In this document: in pieces, positions 36,501-47,400 of the stretch
Layout of the letters: each line of letters opens with the position of its first letter
Numbering within the stretch: the first letter of the stretch is position 1
NCBI GenBank assembly: GCA_003117195.1
Contig: BDSI01000024.1
Location: forward strand, 461,237 to 525,236
Direction of reading: 5' to 3'
From: Eudorina sp. 2006-703-Eu-15
Lineage: Eukaryota > Chlorophyta > Chlorophyceae > Chlamydomonadales > Volvocaceae
Length of the DNA stretch: 64,000 nucleotides
Made by a program: the position numbers and the translations under genes
The notes under the pieces: model-generated
Told to the model about the DNA's origin: nothing
Seen by the model: the letters and a program-made list of their open reading frames with translations, nothing else
Databases searched by the model: none

Positions 36501-38049
36501 CGCAACGTGCAGGGACAGAGTCTGGCCGCAACGCCCGTGGTATTTAGGGGACATGGCATCAACCGCTGTGCCGCCTGCAGGTCGGTTGCCGATAGATACG
36601 CTGCGCGCACGGCGACACAGGCGAACTGGGTCGCACTCAAACCGTGTGGACAGAGGAGACACGGATGCTCCCCACGTAACGCTCATGCCAGGGCTGCCCC
36701 CAGCGCCAACGCGGCGCTCCGATGCCCCTAAGTAAGGCTGCCCATGGAGGCAGCCAGCAGACGCCATCCCAAACTCCTCGCAAGGGCTACAATCCAAGAC
36801 ATGCAAACGCCTGCCGATCGAGCCGTACGGATGACGTCTCGATCGTTTAATTAGTCACATGGTGGGATCCGTCCTCTGAGAGCCCCTATCCAGAGCAATG
36901 TTCACTCGGCGACTGCCACGCCCCACCTCGTTGTCCCGTGCAGGAGGCCGGCCCGTCGGTCTTGCCGCACCACCGCCTTGCCTGGGCCCTGGAAACGTGC
37001 GAAAGAAATGAAGCGCGCAGCCAGGGCATTGTCGCTGTGCAACCCGGACAAGGAAGTTCGGGCGATGACATGCGGACAGCCCTAGCGATGGCGATCCGTG
37101 CCACGCTGGTGGGAAACCTTCCGGGCGGGAGGCGACGGAGCTGGGACGCGCGGAGGCCCTGGTGCAACACAGGTCAGCAATGTGCAATGCGCTGCGGCGG
37201 ACCAGGCATGCCGTTCGGAGGCAGATGGCTGCAGCGGCAGCAGAGAGATGATGTTCAAACCACGGGGAAGGGCTGGGCGGCAGGACCAAGACATACCCAA
37301 CATTAAAAGGCGTGCCTGCTTCCTTCGGGCTGAGTCTGGATCATCGTCACATCGTCAGCATATCCTACGGCAACCTTACTTGCAAAACCACTTTATTGCT
37401 GCTGCCGCCGCCGGACATGCTCCTATCTGAAGCACACCCCTGCGCGCATCGGCCGTCTAACGGAGCATCCCACAACGCTCCCGCTGAATCAACTACCCTT
37501 CTGCATATGTGTCGAGTGTTCTTCTGCTGCAACCCTCCTGTGCAGTTGAGTATTCGTGTTGCGGAACGAAACTACCCCAATCATTGGCCAGCACCACACT
37601 ACAGCCCCGCTGCCACCTGACCAATCCTCGTAAGGTCCCACCACGACAGCCACGTGTTCACGCCTCTGATGCCGTGCCCGCCACGAACGGCTCGGCCCAC
37701 ATTTACCCGGGCCAGCGTCAGCCATAGACTCGGCCAAAGCGCGCTGCAGCTCCTCGTCTTCATCAACTGCATCCTGCCGCGCCGCACCGGCGCCACTTTC
37801 GCCATATCGGCCGCCGGGAAGATCCGCATCCTCTGCGAACGCGCCCAGGTCTCCGGCCTCCTCTTGAACGCTGTTGCTGGCCCTTGCGCCCGTTTGGGTT
37901 GGTGCAGGGGGATGCTCAAAGTAGAATTCAACCGCTCTGTTTAGGTCATAATTACATGCTGAAAGGTAATGGTCTGACACCAGCGGTGACGCACCAGTGA
38001 TGCCAGCGAACTCGCTGACGAGCTCTTGCAGGTTTGCTGGTGCATCCAT
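33541..38049 (-). CDS. UBA/UIM/UBX-domain protein (plant PUX8-like CDC48 adaptor)
   Basis: Proteins of this type tether ubiquitinated clients to the CDC48/p97 unfoldase through the UBX domain. Exons: 38049-37707, about 36431-36334, 35939-35799, 35496-35284, 35027-34826, 34457-34391, 34205-34080, 33843-33541. From 36334 on all joins are phase-consistent; the exon 1/2 join is not, so a further exon may lie between 36.4 and 37.7 kb. Residues 1-45 form a UBA-like fold (LVSDHYLSACNYDLNRAVEF). DEELQRALAESM near 100 is a ubiquitin-interacting motif. Then come a Met/Gly/Pro-rich stretch (MMNRMMGGLHRGPGF), WDQDRAYEESLAADR, a charged coiled coil, and a C-terminal UBX domain (VRLPDGSRHSRRFRR, YNLVTQFPRRVF). 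No UAS domain is visible, which favours PUX8 over FAF1/FAF2. Stop TAG at 33541-33543. ATG 38049 is the only start before the UBA region. Confidence 0.8.
35970..36085 (+). repeat. Dispersed short repeat (SINE/MITE-like), copy B
   Basis: It begins TTGGGGCAGGGGC, contains GGGCACTTCCCGGGCTGAAC, then CCTTGCATGTCACGCACTCG and a run of CTGCCTGCC. It lies in the intron between UBX-gene exons 36431-36334 and 35939-35799. Confidence 0.7.
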
Positions 38050-38474
38050 AAGACAGAAACCTTAACTATATGATAACAAGCAGGTTCAACGCACTTGTGA
38101 CCACGAAGAATGGGTAGTTCAACGGTTTAAAAGACTAGACCGCCTCACGTAAAGCAATTTATAACCTTCCAACACGTCCTGCAATATGAGAGGCATGCAG
38201 ACTTTATATTTAAATTTGTTAATACAAAACATCGTCACGCCGGCAAGTCTTGCTCAGTGGAATTATGATAATTCGGCAGTACACACAATTGCAACCCGTG
38301 TACATACAATAATATTTTTACGTATTGGTTATCCTTAAATGACTTAGCAACCAATTAGCATAAGCTGTGAACGCTGTTGGAAGCTTTGGGGTTCCGCGTA
38401 GAACCTTCCAACTTACGCACTCTCTGGCGCCGTCATGGCGTCTTGCATTGTTAAATAATTGAGACACCGTTGAA
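38050..38474. promoter_or_regulatory. Shared divergent promoter of the UBX gene and the Cu-ATPase
   Basis: The two start codons, 38049 (minus) and 38475 (plus), face away from each other across 425 bp of AT-rich DNA. Two GTAC tetranucleotides, at 38279-38282 and 38300-38303, lie about 170-195 bp before the Cu-ATPase ATG. GTAC is the core of CRR1-bound copper-response elements in Chlamydomonas, but one or two are expected by chance here. No clear TATA box was identified. Confidence 0.4.
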
Positions 38475-41400
38475 ATGAATGTACACATGAGCGACACGAC
38501 ACCATTGGCCGCCCTTCCGTCTGCGGCACTCATGAACGAGACCGCCAGTCGCGTGGTGGTTGCCGCCAAGCGGCAAGGAAGCGGCTGCTGTGCGGAGAAC
38601 GATCAGATGCTGAAGTCTGGTTCGTGCAGCACCCTTTCGTGTGCAAGAAAGAGCGCTGATGGACCCACAGCGAGGGAACGAGCGGAAAATGGCGACAACG
38701 GCCCTAACGATCAGGCGCTGTTGGTGGGCAGCACTTCGGGCAAAACGCGCCCTACTGCATGCTGTGGTTGCGGTTGCGGCGACGGCGGCACCTGCTGCTG
38801 TGGCACCGTCACCCTTCGCCTGAGCGCGTACGACCCGGCCCTGAACCCCGACGAGTTCTTCGAGTTGTGCCGCTGCGACTGCATCGACTGCGCTTGCAAC
38901 ACCTGCGAACGGGTCACCAAGGTAATGGGCGGCGCGAAGTTAAGCTGCTTCGAACCGCAGGTGCGCCCACGCCGGCCGGCCGCTGGATTTGGATTTTATC
39001 CAAACCGCGATATGGACCCTGCCCACTGGTTATTGCTTCACCATATTCCGAGGAAGCTATCGCTGTCACCGATGACCCGCGGGGTCCACTGGAACATCAT
39101 CTTAAACAATACTTCGAGGGAGCCCATGCCCGCATCATCTTCGCGAGGGTGTCACACTGCTAGCCGCCATGCATCCACTGCGTGGACTGGGTTCCGCAAG
39201 TGTGACTTGTGAGCAATGGCAGCATATGGTGGCGGCACGATTTGTGGCGCACAGGGCACGAAGACGTGCTTCCGAAGCGCGATACCGTAACGTATGTCAT
39301 ATGACCGCCGCGAGAGTCGCGGCCGCCCGGCGTGTCCCTCTCCACATCAGCGGCTGTTCGTCGATTTCACGACTGCAACCCATTCGTGCTAAAATGGCCA
39401 CACACCTTGTTTTGACCGGGGCAGCATCCGTCGGCGTTTAACGAATGTGCGACGCAAAAAGTTGCGTTGTTTGCTCACCATTCACGACAGACGTTGACCT
39501 ACTGACCCCAACTCGCCACGTGAATCAGCCTAGTCCCCAACGACCTCAACCAACTACTGAAGCTGCCCCGCCCCGCCCCGCCCCGCCCCACTCGCATCTC
39601 CCTCAACCTGCCACCGCCGCGGCGCCCACCCGCTCTCGGCGGCCCCGTGCGCGCAGGGCTCCTCGTTGCCTGGGGGCTCCTGGTCTGCCCCCGCCTTCAC
39701 CTTTAAGTACTCCGCCGCGGCCTCCTCCCTGTGGTCCCCACCCGGAGCGGCGGGCGATGGCTCTCCAGTCGCCGGCGGGGCGTCGACCACCACAACCACG
39801 GCAGCATCAGCATCAGCAGCCGCGACGGCAGCAGCGGCGGCCCGGGATGCCGTCTCCCGGCGGCGCAACCTCGCACGACAGCTGCTGGTGGAGGCGAAAG
39901 CGCTTGGGGTGGCGGGCGTCAAGGTGGGGGGCGAAGAGCCGCCGTCGAGAGGGTGCTCTCTTCGGCGCCGTTGGCATCTTGGGGGTATGACGTCTGCCTG
40001 CCGTTGCGGGGGATGTGTTGCAATGTACGGTAGGTCCGACATGTACGACACACCCTGCCGGACCGCCGCGGAACCCCAGGTGGACCAGCGCCGGGGCGTC
40101 GTGGAGGTTTGGACGCCGAACGCCGGAGCAGGCTCCCCTGGGGCTGATGGGGGCCATGCGGCGGCCCCCGCGGGGGCGGCTGCCGCCACCGCGCCTGGCG
40201 CCCCCGCTCCCGGCGCCAGCAAGTCGTTGCGAGCTGCCTTCGGGGCGATGCTGACCCAGCTGGGTTTCGGTCCCGGGGCGCCGCAGGGCTCCACGCCCTG
40301 GGGTACACCGATGGTGACTCCGCCGACGACGGGCACTGGGCTGTGAGTTGGCGGGGTCCTGTTCTGTACCCTCGGCGGACTGGTGTTGTTAGGAACGAAA
40401 GAAGAACAGGGGTGGGGGGTGGAGACGCCGGTCTGGGGACAGCGTGTTTGTCATGGACATCGTGGCCGCTCAGCGACCTGCGGCGTGGCGTTGGTCAGGG
40501 GATGCAGTGCAGTGCAGTGCGGTGCAGTGCTGGGTGGCCACCGGAAGCGTCGTGGGGCTTGTGCGCCAGTCCGACGCGGGATGTGGGTTTTCGGTTAGCG
40601 GGACAGATCGACCTGCAGCGGCGATGCGTGGTAAACGGTTTAGCAATGAGGTTTCCTGGCATGCCATGACGCAGCCATGCCGCAGCAAGACAGGATCAGG
40701 GCCCCAGGCGGTGTGCGTCGGAGGCTCACACACGCATCGGCCTTGGGCGCTACTCGGCCCCTCGCATGTCACGCACACCTGTCCTGCCTGCCTAAGAACA
40801 CACAGCATCGGCCGTCGCGCGCAGGCTGCTTCACGCTTCAGGGATGGCGTCATCCCGGCCTAGCCACGGCGCGGCCCTCTGTCCCCTGACCCTGCAGCCA
40901 GCGTGCTTGGCTTGTGGGGGTGTTCGTGTGGCCTGCATCTTCTCGCACGCCTCCCGCCGGATCTCTGCGCTGGCAGCTCGTGAAACCTCCTCCTTACACA
41001 AGTCCTGCCACAACGCTGATGCCACCTGGGAATTCCGCAGGGCCGTGTCATCCCCGGAAGCGCACCGCTACGACCCCATCACCTTCTTCCCCGCCACCGC
41101 CGTACCCCACGCCATCGCGGCGGCAGCAGACGAGGTGTACGAGAAGGCCGGCGGCGGCAGACCCGCCCCAGGCTCCGCCGGGCCCTCCCCGGCCGCCAGC
41201 CGCGCAGCGCACGCCGGCGCCGGCGCCTCATCGTCCTCCACCGCGGCGGCAAGCGCTGGCGCGCTCGCCCTGGCCCGCGGCAGCGTCGACGGCCCACCTC
41301 CGCCTCCGCGGCTCGGCCCGGCGGCATCGCCGGGGGCCGCCAGCGGCGGGGCGATGTCGCCCGGCCGGTCCGTTGGCACCTTCTCCCTGCCGCCCATCAT

Positions 41401-44400
41401 GCGCACCGCGGACTTCCGTGTGGTGGGCATGACGTGTGCCGCCTGCGTGGCGGCGCTGGAGGGGCAGCTGCGGCGGCTGCCTGGCGTGGAGTCCGTGTCC
41501 GTGTCGCTCATGACGGAGCGGTGCCAGGTGGGTGGGTGGGAGGTGTGAGGGTAGGGGATGAACTGAAACAAACCAAACCCAGAATGGAACCCGGGAAGGT
41601 GGGGCGATCCGCGCTGGCGTGCGCGAACTCGCCTTCGTCCGTCGTCGGGCGCCCGAAGTACTTGGATCCCACCAAGCCAATGGTGATTCCCATTGCATTT
41701 GCGCCCATTGCCGCGCCGCCGGGCTACTCACCCCGACTCAAGTGTCATGGGGGACGGCTCTTCCCTCAGAGCCTCCAACCAGATCATGCGAGGTCCAGAC
41801 GAGCCGAAGATCCATCGATCGACAGAGCGTAGGACCAGAAGGATTCAGAGAAGAGAAAACAGGGGAAAAAGAAAATATTGGGACCAGGGCGTTAGAGCCT
41901 CTAATTGAAAGATGCACCTCGGGATGTGGTTTTAGAGCGGCGGATTGCCGTGCCCTGATTCTCGGGGGTTAGGCCTGGGGTTCAGGGTTTTAGGGTTTTA
42001 CCCCGCCGCATAGCTGTATGGGCTGACCTCACCTGCCCCACCTGCAGGTGGAGTACGATCCCTCCCTGGTGGGGCTGGCCGACCTGAAGGACGCCATCGA
42101 GGGGTGCGGCTTCGACGCGGCGCTGGCCACGGAGGTGCAGGAACCGGGTGAGGGGGCCGCCGGAGGTGCAGGAACCGGGTGAGGGGGCCGCCGGAGGAGG
42201 TGCAGGAACCGGGTGACGGGGCCGCCGCCGGAGGAGGAGGAGGAGGAGCAAGAGCAGCCGACAGGGGGAGGGCGGAGAAGGTGGACTGCTGGGGCACGTC
42301 GAGTAAGCTGTGTGTGCCCACCCCCAAGGGGCACAGTGCGGGAATCATACGCCTAGGTTTGCCACGGTTGCAGCAGCACCTGCACGCACCAGTACGAGTC
42401 GGTTACAGGACGAACCGGTCGTCGTTGGTGTACGACCAACCAACGCCTGCTTGGTTTGGGTCGGGCGGGTCTCTAATCTAAACAACCAACCCCCTGCCCG
42501 TCAGCACAGGTTTTCATCATCGTTGTTGCTTGACCGGTTCTTTCTGCACGCTCGCCGGCGCCGCCCGGCCCCCTGTCCTCCCCGCTGGGCCCCAGGTGCC
42601 GCCCGTCTGAGCATCCGCGGCATGACCTGCGCCGCCTGCTCGTCCGCGGTGGAGACCGCGCTGCGGGGTGTGGACGGCGTCACGGAGGCGTCGGTCAACT
42701 TGCTGGCGGGCCAGGCGCTGGTCAAGTACGACCCACGGGTCGTGGGTGAGTCGGGGTTCCCGCCGCTGTCCCCTCCTTCCCCAGAGGGTGGTGCAGCTGG
42801 AGGTGACGGAAAGTGCGAGGGCGCGAGGACCAGTGATGGAATTGATGGTCCCTTGCTCTGTCCCCTCGATGAGGCGAGGAGAGCGGACAGGGCGAGGGAC
42901 CACCACCGGCCACCGCGGAACTGGTCTCCATCCGGCGGCAAGACCGGCACCTCTGCTTCAGACCCGCAGCCCAAGGGAAACAATTGGTGATCAGGTAGTC
43001 CGGCAGCCTCTACTGGCCGAGTCGGACTGCGAACGACATGCAATCCTCTCCACGTTTCCGCCGTTCTGCCTGAGCGGTGCGGCCGGCAGCGCCCAATGTT
43101 TGAAGTGGTTTGTGCACTCAGCTCACGCAGCGCGGTCCACGCACCGCGTCGCTGCCCCGCACCCCCAGGCGGCCCGCGGGAGCTCATTGAGGCGGTGGAG
43201 GAGGCGGGCTACGGCGCGGCGCTGTGGAAGGAAGGTGACGACGACGCCGGGGGCGCCCTTCACACGTGAGCCAGCGGTGACGCCGGGGGACGGGCGGACG
43301 GGGGACGGGGGGACGGGGGACGGGGGCCCCATCGAGGACAACGGCTGTGCGGGGCGCGGTTGTTGGAAATGGTCTTTGGAAGCGGGGCTGCTGAAGCAGG
43401 GATGCCGTTACTGAAACACCCGTCCATTATTGGGGCACACTGCCAGCAGCCAGCAGTAGATGTTGCGTAAACGCCTGCAACTGGGCTGCTTACGTGAAGG
43501 GCAGTGCGGGCCGCTCTCGCATGGCCGCACAAGGAAATCCAGACAGGGGGAACCCTAGGCGGGGATCCGCAGCACGTTCCGGGGGGAGGAGGGGGAGGAG
43601 GGGGAGGAGGGGCTCGCGATAAGAGGCTGCCTGCAGGGCCGCCTCAAGGGCCGCTTCGCACTGTAAGCAGCGGCCACTTGACCCGACTGTCCTCCGGTCC
43701 TGGCCGACTCGCCCTCCCTCCCTTGCTGCCTGCAGGCATGAGGCCCAGAAGTGGCGGCGCCAGCTGCTGCTGTCCTGCCTCTTCTCGGTGCCGCTGCTGC
43801 TGCTGTCCATGGTGGCCATGCTGCCGCCCTTCATGGAGCTGGGTGAGCGCGAACGTCGGGGGGCGCGGGGGCGGGGCGCATTGCCGTTTAGAGTCACCGG
43901 CCGGCCGGGAGTCGGGTCCTGCTGGAGTGGGGCGCTGCACCCGCGCTGCCCCACGCGTGAGCTGTCCATTGAAGGATTTGCCACCATCATTTCCTTGCCG
44001 CCGCTTGTTGCCCACCGCCGTTGTGGGCATGAGGTTTGCGGATAGTTCGCCAGCGTCGCAGGTGTCGCTGCCGGTTTCGGTCAAGGGCGCGGGGCACAGA
44101 GCGCGCCGTGGAGAGTGCACGGAAACATTCAAGGCACGCGCCTGGGTCGACAGGTGCAGTCCTGTCGACCCAGGCGCGTGCCCTGAATGTTTCCGTGCAC
44201 TCTCATCGTCCTTTGTGCCCTGCCCCTTTGGTCTCGGAGGGCCCCGGGGTTTCTGTCGCGCCCATCATCACCTCGCGGGTGATTGCGGAGCGTTGACCCC
44301 GCCTCCCCATCTGTGCGGCCTCGCCTCCGCCCCGCCCCGCCCTCGCAGAGATGGGCTTCCTGATCGGCGGCCGCGTCCCGGCGCTGTGGCTGGTGGAGCT

Positions 44401-47400
44401 GCTGCTGGCGGCCCCCGTGCAGTTTGTCTGCGGGGCCACGTTCTACCGCAGGTGGGGTGGGGTGGGGTGGGGTGAGCAGCGCTGCAACCTGCCGTGGGGC
44501 TGGGGGCTGGGGCTGGGGGACTGGGGGTTCAAAACGTAAACCAGACGCCAAAAGCCAGAAATGAACCCTCGGGGGACTGGGGGGCTGTTGAATATGAGTG
44601 TTTGGGGATGGTGGGAAGGGTGTTGTCCATCGGAGAGGATGGGTGTGGGTTGGGAGGTGAGCCTGGGGTCGCAAGTCAGTCAGCTAACTGCCGGCCAGGC
44701 AGATGCCACGAAAACAGACATCGGCGAGCATACCAGCTTCCACACCTGGCTCTGTCTGTGCCTGCATCTTGACTGTGGTGATGTGCTACACCTTTGTGGT
44801 GACGGTGGGGTTTTCTCTGTCACCGGAGCCTGTCTCTGCCGGAACAGGACGCCGCTTGCTGACACAGCACCTCGCCCCGTTGCCTCACCCCAAACGCGCC
44901 CCTGCCCACCTCACCCCTTCTGCCCACTCGCCCCTCCTGCCCGCCAGCGCCCTGGCCTCGCTGCGCCACGGCTCCGCCAACATGTCCCTGCTGGTGGCCC
45001 TGGGCACCACCGCCGCGTTCGGGTACTCGCTGGTGTCCCTGGCGCTGGCGGCCCTGGGCGCGGGGCACGGCACCGGCGCGGTGTACTTCGAGACCAGCGC
45101 CCTCATCATCACCTTTGTGCTGATGGGCAAGTGGCTGGAGGTGCGCGCGCGCGCGCGCGCGGAGGAGCGGGGCCGGGGGTTGCAAGGCAGGGGTTTGCAG
45201 GGCGCCGGGTTAGGGCAGGCACGAGCCGCGGGGCGATGGACCCATGGGTCGGCGCGAGCCTGCTGGTGTGTATACAGCGTGCGTGTGCGGAGGCCACCAA
45301 GGAGGGGGGCGGGGCGGAGCTCGGTTCCTTGCGGCGACTGGTTGACGTGAGAGGGTTCGAGAGGAGCCGGCGTGCCTGGGACTAGTAGGAGGGGCCGGCT
45401 TTGATTTAACGCAAGACCTCCCTCCGCCTGCACACCAGATCGCTTTTCGCCCTGCTTCTCCAGCCCTTTTGTTTCCTGCCCCTGCCGCCGCGCCGCAGTC
45501 CAACGCCAAGGCCCGCACCGCGGACGTGGTGACGTCGCTGCTGAGCCTGGCGCCGCGCACCGCGAGCCTGCTCAAGGTTGACCCCTCCTCGGGCCGGGTG
45601 CTGGCGGAGCGCGAGATCCCGGTGGAGCTGGTGCAGGTTGGCGACGTGCTGCGGGTGCTGCCCGGCGGCGGGGTGCCGACCGACGGGGTGGTGCTTGCGG
45701 GCAGGTCGGCGGTGGACGAATCGATGGTGACGGGAGAGAGCCTGCCCGTGCGCAAAGTGGTGGGCGCGCAGGTGAGCGAGCGCTGCAGGGAGGGGGAGGT
45801 GGAGGCAAGAGGGGCAGGAGGGGCTAGAACGGCACGGGTGGTCAATCCACAGGTGAAGAGAAATTCCCGCGTGCGGTCACTCGCCGCCTCCCGATCCTCC
45901 TCGGGCAGTACGAACCTGCCTTGCACGGAAATAGGTCCGCTTCTATCGCCAGGTTTGAAGTCACGTTTCACAAACCTGCAAATGCAATGGTGGACAGTGA
46001 CACCTGGACGGCAGCCTCTGAGGCTCGGCATGACGGCGTCCCGGCGATGTGGCGCTTCCGGTCGCCGGGGCGGCCAATGTGCAAATTTATTCCGCACCTG
46101 CACCTGCACCTGCACCCGGCTGAAATTGACACGTCCGCCGCCGAGCGTTGACCGAGCTCCGACGCCGCGTTCTTGCTCTTGCTCTTGATCCCGCTGGGTG
46201 TCCCTTTGGCTTGGCTCCCCCCTCTCCACACCCCCACCTCGCGCCCCTGCCCCGCGCCAGCTGATCGGCGGCACGGTGAACGGCGAGGGGCTGCTGCTGA
46301 TGCGAGCAACCGCTGTGGGCGGCTCAACGGTGCTGGCGGGCATTGCCCGGTTGGTGCAGGAGGCGCAGACCAGCAAGGCGCCTGTGCAGGTGAGGGCGAG
46401 GGCGGCGGGGCCGCGGCCTAGGAAAGAGCCAGCCAGCCCGGGTGCCCAGCCGATGTGCCCAACCCAGCCCGGGTGCCCAGCCCAGACGACCCGATACCAA
46501 CCCGTTAACGTACCGGCCGCGTGCAGCCGGGTTGTCTGCGGAGTGATCCGAGGGAGGGAGGGGCGCAGTAGCCGGCAGTTGACAAGGCGCGGGGCGAGGT
46601 CGTGGAGCTGTTGATTCGCCAAGGCTGAAGGGTGTTGTGGGCGTGGGATGCATGTAGTAAAACATAGTACAGAACGTATGTAATACATGTAGTACAGAAC
46701 ATATGGAGTACAGAATCAGGTCCATTTTACGGGGACCTGGCTCGTCCTAAGGGCTGCACGCAACAGGAAATCGGGACAGAAACATCGACCGATGAGCCAA
46801 GTGGAGCGGACCAGGGGCCTTTCACAGGGGGCTTGCACAGCTGCTTGGTGGTGGTGGTGGTGGTGGTGGTGGTGGTGGTGGTGGTGGTGGTGGTGGTGGT
46901 GGTGGTGGTGGTGGTGGTGGTGGTGGTGGTGGTGGTGGTGTCGCGGGTAAAATGGGGCTAACACCGTGTAGGGTTAAAGAAGGGTTCTTCCTGCAACCCG
47001 CCAATCCAACCTGACCCAACTCTACCCCGGCTCGCTGGACGCGTCGCCCGACCCCTCCCTTTTGTCTCGCAGGCGGTGGCGGACACCATCGCGGCGTACT
47101 TTGTACCCACCATCGTGGCCATCTCCCTGGCCGTGTTCGCCGGCTGGCTGGGGGCTTGCGCGACGGGTCTGGTGCCGCCGTCCAGCCTGCCGCCCGGCGT
47201 GTCCCCGCTGCTGTTGGCGCTGCTGCACGCGATCAGCGTGGTGGTCATCGCCTGCCCCTGCGGCCTGGGCCTCGCCACGCCCACGGCGGTCATGGTGGGG
47301 ACCGGCGTGGCGGCGCGGCTGGGCGTCTTGATCAAGGGCGGCGCGGCCCTGGAGCGAGCGTGTAAGGCCCGGGTGGTCGTGTTTGACAAGACGGGCACGC

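Noticed and set aside
39554..40336. 260-codon minus-strand open frame
   Set aside because: It is antisense to Cu-ATPase exon 2. The plus frame has phase-compatible splice sites at both ends, although I hold this exon with only moderate confidence.
46716..47019. Poly-His and poly-Pro open frames
   Set aside because: These are the three frames of a (TGG)n microsatellite in an intron.
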